From the NCBI GenBank assembly GCA_008711295.1, contig VUYV01000217.1:8457-72456 (forward strand): a stretch of 64,000 nt of DNA, in the 5' to 3' direction. The position numbers were made by a program, and so were the translations under genes. How positions within the stretch are numbered: the first letter of the stretch is position 1; each line of letters opens with the position of its first letter. The notes under the pieces are model-generated. The model searched no databases. It was not told where the DNA came from and saw nothing but the letters and a program-made list of their open reading frames with translations. Below, one piece after another: positions 50,201 through 62,200 of this stretch. The stretch is from Anarhynchus alexandrinus (Eukaryota > Chordata > Aves > Charadriiformes > Charadriidae).

Positions 50201-53200
50201 CCTCTTCAGGGAGAGAGATACCTCAAGGCAGAAAAATACATCTTTATTAACAACCCAAGAAAGGAGGATGATGGTTATTATACTTGTCAATTTATCTACA
50301 CTCATAAAGGAAATGTGTTTAATGTATCAGCAACAAGGATTTTCATAAGCGAAGGTAAGAGTCATTTTGTAGCTTGTTAGGATAAAAAGGACTGATGTCT
50401 ACTTAAAGCAAAGGAAGCTCCTTTTGTATATTAAAGAGAAAAAGAGTTTCTGTTGGTTTGTTTTATCTTCTTAGTGAAACTTTAGATCAGCTTTTTTTTA
50501 GGTGAATTTTGTGGACAGGGATCCATATGGAGCAAGATGGGGGTAAATTCAGACCTGGTCACTTTCAGCTTTTTTTGCTAAAGTCTCTGACGACTCTGGT
50601 TACATACTGTGGCTGGTAGAGCTCTCCGGTACCTCTTATTTCTGAAATGAAGGGTCTTCTCAGTGGGAGAGCTCTGCTTTCTATTTGTTCGAGGGGAGAA
50701 GAATTTGTTGTGATCAATGGATCACTGATGTGTTGATGGCCTACAACTCAATGCCTTCTGGTCTATCTTGATTATCTAGCATTTCTTTGATAGCAGGCCT
50801 TAAAAAACCTTTAGATTTGCCTTGAATGAGACAAAATGAGCAATATGTATATAGACAGAAAATGAATGGAGCACAGCGATTATTGTGTCTTTTGTTATTT
50901 CGAACTCAGCCAACATGGCTGAGGTGTGTGGACTTTGGGGTGCCTCTAGGATGCAGTCTCCTCAGGGAGGCTTTGGATTTGGATGGTGGCCAGGGGAGGA
51001 GCGTGCAGCAATCAGCAGTTCCAGATTGTATCAACTTTCAAAATGTCTTCAGTGCTGCAGTCAGATCAGTGGAAAAACAGTCAGAAGGGTTGTTGGGGGT
51101 TTGGGGACAGGGAGGGCTTGGGTTTGTTTGGTTGTTTGGTTGTTTTTTTCCCCAAAATAGATAATGTTAATTTGCAGACAGACATCAGACCTTTTTGCTG
51201 TGGGGGAGGCAGCCAGCTTTGTGGGCAGAATGTAGACTTGGAGCGTAGGAGCCTTGATTCCAGTTTTTGCTGCTGTTCCCAGATCTCAGCAGGGGAATTT
51301 GTTCTGATTATTCTGAGCTGGACAGAAAATAGATTTGAGCCTAGACCTAATAAACCAGTAGCTTATGAGGTGTCATGCCTTTCCTCCTCGTCTTTCCTGT
51401 AATACCTTGTTGGTCTACATGAAACTTCCCTGCTTAACAGTTTTTGTTTGAATATACTTTCATCATAACTTCTCTAACTGGTCAGGAACATTGTTGTGTC
51501 TGGGTTACAGCGAAAAGTGCCGGTTTTATTTGGCACAAAGGCATCTAAATTTACAAAAGCCTTTGTTTGCATTCAGGCAAATTACTTCAATTTGAAGTTA
51601 ATCTGACTTTCTTTTGAAACCATTGCAGAAAGAAGAGATTGCAACATAACATGTGAAAACTGAGCTGGGTCTGTCATGTCTGCTCCAATTTTTACTAAAT
51701 TCGAAGTACTTAATGACAAATTCTTGGAGTTTTTATCAGCACTTAAAATTAGTATGCTGATGAGTGGAGATGTTATGTTTTGATAATTTTGGCTTATGTT
51801 GTACATTCCTGTCGCCGTGCAGATCCACACTGACTCAGAGGACCTTCTGCCTCTGCATTCTGGCAGCTAAGAACTTAACATAGTCAGCTAGCTAGGAAGT
51901 TACTGACTTTCTCCTGACTTCTTTGTTTACTAGATCCAGCTAATGAAAATTGGCAACAGTTAGGATGGGCAAAGAGATTTGCTTTTCTGGCAGCCCGGGA
52001 AGCAGGGGGATTAAATGAGGTCCTGCAGATTTTTCAGGGGTTTCAGAGAGTTACCTTGAGATGGAAAAGCTTAATGAGGGAAAGAGTAGCAAGCAGTAAT
52101 TTTAGAGTGGGAAATATGAAACAGTATAAAGGGCAAGAAAAGAAGAAAAATGCACAAAGGGAAAAAAATCTGAAAAATCTGAATACCTAATTCAAGTCAA
52201 GTGGCTGGATGCAGTTTCGACCTATCCATAACAATGGTTAATAACAAATACATATGTCAAAGGAAAAGTAGTATTTCTTCTAAAAGGTAAATGATAAGGG
52301 ATGCTCAATGTCATGGCAGACTGGTGTAATGGGGAGCAGTTGCGTGCAGCAGCAGTGCTCAGGCAGCAGAAAGAGGGGCTTGGGAACCAGACATGCTCGG
52401 CTGTCAGGCTGCAGGGATGGGGGCAACAGAAGGGAAATCAGGCAGGCAGCTGTGGGCTACAGGGTCCCCAGCTCAGATACTGCATGAAAGTACATATTTG
52501 CTATTTCATATCATGGATATGAGTAATTTCTCAAACGTCTGAAGGAATTTCTTTATCTCTTTTTAAAAACAAAATAAGCAATTGAGAAAACACACAAACC
52601 TATAACTGCATTTGCTTTTTTTTCCCACTCAGCAGCTAAAACAGTACTTGAGAAATTAAAAAATTTCCATGGTCTTTATGTACAAAGGTGAAAATTAAAT
52701 AAATGAGGAGAAAATACTTAAACTATTGACATGCACAGAATCCCCAGGAATATTCCCCAGGTCATAGGAATAAAATCAGATGGTCCCAACAGACATGCAA
52801 AACACTGCTGTAATGTTAGTTTGCAATTCTGCTTTGGAATCTTAAAATATTAACGGTACAGATTATGATCATTATCTTACAAAATGCTTTTTCACAACTT
52901 TCTAATATGTTCTTTCTTTCCCTTCTTAATTTCTAAAGCAAAACATTCACCTCTACCTCCTCAAATTTTATTTCCAAAAGATAAAGGTGTAATAGAAGTG
53001 GAACTCGGTAAGTACAGACTATAAATTGTTTTTAAATTAACATTTTGTGGTGGCCTAGTGAATGGGGGGGTCTTCAAGAAGATTTAATGATGGAATTTTT
53101 CATTACATTTTTGCACCATAATGTTTACCAGATTTAATTCACCACACGCACAGTGATGTGAAGTTAGATATAACTGATGGGTTATTTAGGTATTAAGCAG

Positions 53201-56200
53201 CAGTTTAAGGGGATTTAAATAACCCATTCTACCCTTACTGGGATAGACTAGGATTACTTACATGGTCAGTTATTACATCTCAGTTGAAGGGGTGACAGCT
53301 TCCATCCACTTCAAAGAGGGCTTTAGCTAAATCCCTTGAAACTGCTTCATGGTACCCCTAAAAGAGAAGGATGGACTATTCTTGCAACTAGAGATACTTC
53401 TTGTTACTTGCGGTTCCCGTCTGGAGACAGTGGCTGTGGCTGTCTTGATGAATGAAGAAGAGCAAGGGACTGGTCGCTGGCCCTGAGGCCGTGGAGCACT
53501 GCCTGGCTCATGTCCACGTTGTCTAGCGTTGAGCAGACCTGTCTGGTTGGAAGATACCAAGAGGGCTGAAAGACAGGGCCAAGGAGTGAACTTAGAAATA
53601 GCAGTTGGAGAGCCCATGATGCAGAGCTTGCTCCCTGGCTCCCTTTCATTTAGGACCATAGACGTTCTCAGTGATTCTGATTCACAGAATCATGGAATCA
53701 TAAAATGGTTTAGGTTGGAAGGGATCGTAAAGAGCATCCAGTTCCAACCCCCCTGCCATGTCCAGGGACACCTCCCACTAGACCAGGTTGCTCAAAGACC
53801 CATCCAACCTGGCCTTGAACACCCCCAGGGATGGGGCATCCACAACTTCTCTGGGCAACCTGTTCCAGTGCCTCACCACCCTCAGAGTGACAATTTTTTT
53901 CCTAATGTCTAATCTAAATCTACCCTCTTCCAGTTTGAAGCCATTACCCCTTATCCTATCACTACATACCCTTGTAAAAAGTCCCTCTCCAGCTTTCCTG
54001 TAGGCCCCATTCAGATACTGGAAAGCTGCTATAAGGTCTCCCCAGAGTGTCCTGTTCTCCAGGCTGAACAATGCCAACTCTCTCAGCCTGTCGTACGCAG
54101 ATTCACCCTGCATAACTTGCAGCATCAGAGCAAGGTGCTTGGTGGCAGGACTGAAAGCTGTCAAGGGGTTTTGTATAGCCAATGGAAAAAAGTGGACCTC
54201 TACAGAAAGCAACTGAGCCCATCTGAAACATAAATAGGTAGCCCAGGATACCTGTCTCCCAGGGCAGGTGGGGTGAGTCTGGGCCACTGGGAGAAGGGAT
54301 CGCAACTGCCAGTCCACTGTTTCTGTCCCACAGCAAGACTGCTGTGGTAGCAGGTACTGCAGGTGCCCAGGGCCCTCTCTGAGACGCCACATACTCAGAG
54401 AGTTGCCATGTTGACTCGCATTCCCGTTCTTTTTTCCTCTTTCCCCCAGTTGCTTTGTCACTCAGGATTAGATGATCTGTGTTCCAGGACCACCTTTCTC
54501 TAATAAGATGGTCAGTCTCTAGTGCTCTGTGGGTGCTGCCCACCCCTCTGGAACAGTAAATTATCTGGCACTGCTTGCAAGGAGCGAATTTGCTTTACAT
54601 TTTAAAGCCCTTTGCTGTACTGGATCTATTGTCCCCTATTTGCAAAACTGAAAGGATTTCTCTATGCTCCCTAATACCAATTCAGGATGTAAGTCATAAG
54701 ATTTGTTAACCTTATCTAAGCCCTGCTTAGATGCAGATTTACATGGAAATAATTTGAAGTGTTTTAATTATACCTTCTTCCAGCACAACGGTGACTCTTA
54801 CTTTGGAATAAATATTTCCTAATGACAAATACTTAATAAGTAATTTCCTGTTTTAGTTTTGCTTGGACTGGTTCACTTTACTTTCGTCCAGCTTGAATAA
54901 AATACAAGATAAGACTCTGCACTCAAAACTTACGCAAAATAATATATACTGACAATAAATATGTTATTTCCGTGTGCACTTGTGTGTAAACCAGCATTTA
55001 CTTTCCACGTTCCTCAATAGTTGATTACGTGGGTTAAGCGTCACAAGTAACGTCTACATTGCCTTCATCATAACAAATACAAATAATTCCTTTTGTAATC
55101 CTTGGTGCTGTACTAGATAACTCGTTGAAATCTCCTTTTAATATTTCTTTTCAAGTCTCTTCAATGGATCATTTTCTCAGCAGAAAAATATGTCAAAATT
55201 GTTAAGACAAAACTCACAGGCGGTGTGAAGATTTGTAGAAAAAGATGTTATGAGGAAAAGAAAATTATACTCGCTCTTCGTCAAGGAATGTTTACATCTC
55301 TCTGTGTCTTGGTTAGGTGCTGCTTTGTCTCTGAAATGTCAGGCCCGCCTGGGAATTAAGAAACCGCCGATGGCTGCTGTCAAATGGGATGTGGATAACA
55401 TCCAGGTGAAATACTTAGATTTTTCAAGATTTCGGGAAACAACTCATTTGTAAGTACACATAACACAGACTAACCTTTCCTCTATGCAAACCGTGCCTTG
55501 CCATTAAAGCCAACGGTACCAGCTCTTTCTCTTTTTACTAGTTTTGAAGGGCGTGAGCAGGAATATTACAGAGAGGCCACTTTGCATATTACTGAAATAA
55601 GAAAGGAGGATCTGCAAGCAAATTTCACATGTATAGCGGTGAACGAAATGCACAACACAAAGGTCACGGTGACGTTACAACTCAAAGCACAAAGTGAGGG
55701 TAAGATTTTTTCGGTTTTGTTTTCTTATACTTTGCACTCAGTTTGAAATATGTTGGGGATTTTATTTTATTATTCGTTTCTGTTAGTAAGAAAGTTTCTG
55801 CTAGTAAGAAAGTTTCTGCTAGTAAGAAGGAACCCCAGCCTGCTTCCTCCTTACATATTCAAGCCAATGGCACAACTTTTGTGGCTTCGTTAAGTCATGG
55901 AAATCCTTGGGGTAAATTGTGCTGGGGGGAGGGTGTTACTTAAATGGTATCAGCAAAAGATTAAATATGCGGAGCAGGACAGTATATCATCCCTGTGATA
56001 AGATATCCTGTTTCTAGGATATTTCTGCTCAGTGACAAATTCCTCTTGCCTTGAAGTCATGTGGTGCACTTGGATTTGAAGCACGCTGGTATAGCGCAGT
56101 CTGCACTGCAAGATACTCAGGCTGTAGAGGAGCCTCTGCAGATGAGAGCCGGGCAAGGAACTGACCTCTCCTTTGGTCTTCTTGCATCACAATGCATCTC

Positions 56201-59200
56201 AAGGAGCAGAGATTCATCTTCTTTTGAGAATCAAACTGTTGTTTCTACTGCAGAACTTTGGCAGAAAATAGGCAAACTTTAAAAGCGAGTTTCAAATGCC
56301 AGTTTACCAGTTTGCTTGCCTTTCCCTCCCATACCACATCCACTGTAGTGCCTTGGTTTCTGACTGAATGTTAAGTGGCGTGACCAACTTCTGCGATGTC
56401 TGGCTTTATCCTCTCTGCCCCTGAGTGCCACTGCATTCACTGTGTGCCACACAGAGGTGTGAATAACTCTTCAGAGGCTTTGGTTTTGTTTTTAAATTCA
56501 CGGTTCTAGTAGTTTCTGTCAGAGAAGGAAAATCAAGGTTAGTAAATGGTGGGGACTGGGATGGCCTTTAGCTCCTGTGGGAATTATTTTTTTTTTAAAT
56601 AGGGTTTGCCAGATCCCTGAGAAAGCACTGTCACCAGCACCGCTGAGTTTGATTCTTATGGCAGAAAATGTTATCGTGTTTGTGAAGGTACAACAAGAAG
56701 CTGCGGTCAATGGTTTCCTTTCTTATCCCTTCAGATACGTTAACCCACCCAGGACCTTGAGAAGAAATCTCCAGGACTTTAACAGGCATTAGTTTTCTAT
56801 GAAAGAATGCTGGAAAGAGCAAAATCGAGTGTATTGTGATCACAGGGTGTGCACAGCTCCGTGTCCTGAAGTATTTCTGAGTGTTCATCACTTCCTACAG
56901 GGTTATGGCTTCAAAGCATAGACCTATTTGCTTGCCATAGCCTAGATTAGAAGGGATATAGGTGAATTATAAAAGAGGATGGGTCATCATCCAGTAGGAC
57001 AGCACTGATTAACCCCAGAGGAAGGTGGCAGGAGATGTTTTGGTTGGATATTACTCAATGAGTGAAAGGTTAGCCTCACCCAGGAAGTTGGAAACACATC
57101 AGCTCCGCACTGAATTATCTGAGTGTGGGACTGTACTTGCAATGAGAGGGAAGGACACTGAGGAGCAGGTCCTGGTCACTCTAGTTCAGGCAATACAAGT
57201 CCTTTATGGGCTCCATATTACAAACTACATGAAGGAAAGGGTGTATTTTGTATTCTGTATTCATCAAGTGATTCATTAAATCTGATTTCTGTTGTAGACA
57301 ACTCTTATTTTGGTTTTTATCCCTAGGTCTTCAGTAAATGTTCATGAGAGCCCTTGACCGTGACCCCCCTTTCCTACTGCCTGTTTTGTGTCCCATTCTC
57401 CTTGTTGCTGCTATTGTCAAGATGCCTGCTTCTGCTAGTAAGCATTGCTGCTGTAAGCAATGCTACATCCGGAAATCGTGCTCTGCTTTAGTTTTCTTCA
57501 CTCACTCCTCACACAACTGAGCAATATTTATCCTAAAACAGTGACAGCTTGCCTCTGAGTATAATAGAAATGCTGTAGGGTTTGCTTTTGCCTTACATCT
57601 TCTAAATTTGTGATTAAAAACAATCTACTTTTTTGTGTTTTGTTTGTTTGTTTGTTTGTTTTAACTGGAAAAAATACAGTTGTGGGTTGTTTGTTTTTGG
57701 TTGTTTTTTGTTTTTTTTTTTTTTTTTTTTTNNNNNNNNNNNNNNNNNNNNNNNNNNNNNNAAATATGTGGTTGTTCCTTAGTGTTTCCCACAGCAGGAA
57801 TTGTGTCTGCTGGCTACTATCCTGTTAATGTGCTTTTTATGCAACTTCCTGCTCTGCATTCTGATTTTTTTTTTTTCCAGGGCATTCAGTATGGGTTACA
57901 TTATCATTATTTGTAGCACAAATCTATGATAGGAAGTATAGGGTTGTGCCACTTACTACTCAAATTAGTCGGTTTGGGGAGCATTTAGTGAACTAGATAA
58001 ATAGTGTTTAGCCACACAGGTGACGGATTAAAGGAAGAAGCAAAGATGTTGTAAGCAATTGCATTAGAGCTCCTCTGCGTTAGTACCTGTTCAGTCTTAC
58101 AGCAATAGTTTCTGTCTTCAAAAACCCGCTGAATGAACGGGTTGGCTCACCACAGGGAAATTTTTCATGGGAACCAGGAATTGAATCTATTTTTTCGGAG
58201 TCATAATCAAATACTTTAAGTCCTAGTTTACTGTTAGCAATATCATTACGATTAACCCTAGCAATTTACTTTGATAACAATCCTAATCCACAGAAGAATA
58301 AAAAATTGCCAGAGAGGAGTGATGAGAAAAGGAGGAGTTTCTCTCACAGTCAAGAGTGCTGAGAGCTGTTTGGTTTTGTCTCCAAGGCATATAAAAAATG
58401 CTCCCTTACTGTTGCCAGGAACGGATGTCATTGGCAAAACTGCTTGACATTTCACAGGGGAAAAAAGTGTATTTTGCAGCTTAGTATATATGTTGTGCAT
58501 ACACGTATGTATTCACATATGTGTGTGAAGACAAATGCTGTATTGTGAAAAAAGTGTCTGTCTCAAGTGTCTTTTCACTTGTCTTTTTAGGTAGGAAATA
58601 AATGCTGCTAAGAGAAGCTGATCAGCTCTTTAGAAATGAGCTACATGACCTAAGTACCTCAGTTATGAGGAGTAATGCAATGCAGTCAGGTCCTTTTGGT
58701 GTGTTTCGGTGGTATCCAGACTGTGCATACTATGTCTGTTAGACACAGAGAAATCAGGCAAATTCTTTCTTTGCTTTACTGGAAGAACTTTAATGAGGAT
58801 TTGGCTATGAATTTTGACAGTCTCTGCAGCTCTGTTCTTGCCTCCATTAAGAGGTGTTATTGTCCCTGCATCTTTCAGCTGCTGCTACCTTCAGAGGTTT
58901 CTTCTCCTGATGAGGAAGATCTTTCTCCTTTCTTTCTCATCCACTCCCTGTCTAGACTTTGATCAGTCAATATGGAACCCATCCTTCCATGCTATTTCCC
59001 ATCCTTTCTCTCCCTTCTTTGCCTGAAACTGTTTGGTACCTTCTGACTCCTTCACCAACACTTGTTCGTGAAAACCATCTTCATGTCTCATAATACCTCT
59101 TTACAGAAAACATATGTTGTCTCATTTCCTCCAGATCTTTCAGTCCTACATCTACCTTTTTAATTCCAGAGATGGTGATCATCCCATGTTTTACATCCCC

Positions 59201-62200
59201 TCTCTGCCACAAGACATGTCCTCTCACATGCTCTGAGACCACCTGCATAACTTGTGGGGTGTTGGCCTCTGCTCGCTGTAAGGCTAAGGAATTTATGACA
59301 ACATTTAATTCCCTTTTCTTCCACCTTTCCTGGCAAAGATGTAGGTAGTCTTGCTGGACACCTGGCAAGAGATAGTGACTCTGCCTGCCAGACTACTCCC
59401 AGTTGCCCTCCACAGCTGCTTGGTGTCTCTCATGCTGGAAGATGTCACCTCTCAAGAACAAGAAAGCTAATGGGCTACACCGTTCGTGCCAGTTCTGCTC
59501 ATCAATAACTGCAGTGGATCAGTGCTCACAAAAGTAGCTCTGCTGGCAGAGGGGGTGGAAGCTGTTAGCTCCTGAGACAGAGGCAATGACAAATAACTGG
59601 AGAAACGCTGAAAGTTTTAACTCCTTCTACCAGCAGAGCTGGGTCAGGACAGGAACATCCTTTCAGCATCCCCTTTAACCTGTCTGCTAGGGAATACATG
59701 GGCTGTCTGAATACCTTCCAAGTCCTTCCCTTTTTATCAATATATAAGCTGCCACTGGCTTTTAGTTCCTCATCTTGATTCAGGGCTGGTTAAATAAACT
59801 GGAGGTGTCTGACCCACAAGCGTCATCTTATTTCACCCTGAGCATTCCTCAGTTCTCATTCACAAGGAAGTGTAAAATGCCCAGAGGACCAAGAATTGGT
59901 CTGGCATGAATGATCTTCTCTGGAGGAGGCCAGAAATTCCAGTTACTTGGAGCAGAGATAAAGTTCAGCCCAGAACATCAGCTCTGTTCTTCTTCAAAGA
60001 TATTTAATGCTGAACCTAACCTTTTGTGTCATCTTTGGTAAATGGATGCGGACAGGAATTCCAGACTCAGACGTCTGCCTTTACAGTCTGGAAGTGCGGC
60101 CACCTTAGAAGCCAGACAAGTTACAAAAACTGCTGTTCTGAGGTTTGTCAGGAAAGCCTTCAAATGTTGCTTTCTGACTTGTTTTCTCTGGCCTCTCCAA
60201 TATTGTTTCTTGTAAGCTGATAGTTCTGTATTCCCATTGCTCTTGAATATAAATAAATAGTATTAGAAGACAGCCTACTCATGAACTCTCTGCCGCTAAA
60301 TGGTGCAGCAAAGTCAAAGAGAACAACAGGATCTGTTCAATCTCGTTCAGGGCCTCCAAAAGTGACTTCTGGCCCTTGCCCTCATTGCGCTGGATGTAGC
60401 TGGTTTATTCCAGGGAAATGAGAGGCTGAGTCAGCCTTACTGGGAACCGAACCTGCTCTTCCAGGAAGACCCCTGTGGGGTTCTTGTCTAATGCTTTACA
60501 AGCTGTGTATGCACAGGAAATTTATCACTTCTTTTCCAGCCTTGGTCTAATCAGTGCAAAACCAAATGTAAACAGCATTTTTTAGGTTTGTAACTGCAGA
60601 AGTTGTTGTCCGAACCTGTTTGTTCTCTAGATGTTTTGTAGATACTTACTCAAAGCATTACAACAGCATTTGTAATGTCATGGTGAGCACACTCTCAACA
60701 AATGAAATGATAGGAAATAATGGCAATCTCTGATCCTTGGGTCATCCTCACCAGGTAGTGGTGAGTTCTCATTTTGTCTCTGCGTGTATTGTCCAGGAAA
60801 ACAGATCAAATTGTAAAATTTGAAGAGGTCCACAAGGACAAAGTTCCTTCATGGGTATCACATGACACTATTAAAACTACAAAATGGCCAAACTTCACTA
60901 TAAAAAAACTGGTTCTTTTCTTGCCCACTTCAATTTTATTGGAAGGTGGTTTCCCCAGACAGAATCATAGAATGGTTTAGGTTGGAAGTGACCTTAAAGA
61001 TCATCTAGTTCCAACCCTCGTGCCATAGGTAGAGACACCTCCCACTAGACCAGGTTTCTCAAAGATCTCCTAGTTCTGGTGAGGTAGGCTTCATCATGAG
61101 CCTGATGTTTCTTTCTCCCTTTAAATGGCAAAGAAAGAAGCAGGAAGAGTGTTAAAACCATGTCAGATTTACCTTGCATCCTACCAGAGGAAAGGGAAAA
61201 TGTACTTGTAAACTCTTTATTTATATAGCTTTCCAGTGGAATTTCTCAGGCACCAGTATTTTTAGGTTGCCTCCATTAAGTACTGCTCAATATACTGCCT
61301 TATTCAACATCTGGAGAAGCCAGGGAACCTGTACATTTCAGTAGGAGACTCTTCACTGCTGGATATTTTATCTTGTTTCACTCACTCAGTGGCAAGTCCA
61401 AGAGAAAGCTCTGAAATTGTTCCTTGGTGGTAGTCAATGCCTTCACCTGGCAGCTTGCTGCCTGCATACAATCCGCAGCATTTTCCGATCTGTCTTGTTG
61501 CCTCTTCTGTAGAGGAAACTGAGACTGCCTTTTCAGCCTGCTTAATATGCACCTCCTCAAGTGCCGGTGAAAGGCCAGCCACGTCTTGTGTATGTTTTGC
61601 AGGCAGAGGGAGGAAAAGCCCTGAACATCTGATCCCTGCTCTGAATGCACAAGGCTTGGTTGGGTGGAGTTGTTACCAGTACATAGAATCATCCTCCATG
61701 GGTTGAGTTGCCGTGAAGGGTTTTTACAGTGAGGATGCCAGAGCTGATCTCCATGTTAGTATTGCCAGAATACTTGCATTTAAATTTAAATGTGGACAAC
61801 ATTCAAAGGAATATTTCTTTCCTCAGCTAAGATAATTCTGAATGTGCAGCATACCTCAGATCTCTGGGACACTGAAGAGATACGTGCTTCTAGTGATATT
61901 CTAAGTTAGGGCATTGCATCTGGCAAATATTATGTTCGCTATACTATAGTCAAAATAAAAATACAGGTGGGCCCTTTTATGCAGATGTGATGCACAATTT
62001 GGATGTTTTCATGTGCATTCCTTTGGGGGTAAAAGTTCATCACCCAGTCCGATGCCTCTGGGGTTATATTTTTTAATCCAAATCATTTCAGTGATCTGAA
62101 TCACAGAAAAGTCCACACAGCAGCGATATCATTACAACTATACGATGATGAATTGTCATGCTGGGCAGGAATAATTAGGTAAAGAAGATAGACTGTGAAT

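Noticed and set aside
53778..54461. A 227-codon minus-strand open frame
   Set aside because: Its C-terminal part is the end of the CR1 reverse transcriptase and the rest is chance extension into unique intron sequence.
59081..59368. A 95-codon minus-strand frame within the large IL1RL1 intron
   Set aside because: It looked briefly like a retrocopy, but I could not match it to a protein, and there is no poly-A tail or target-site duplication.
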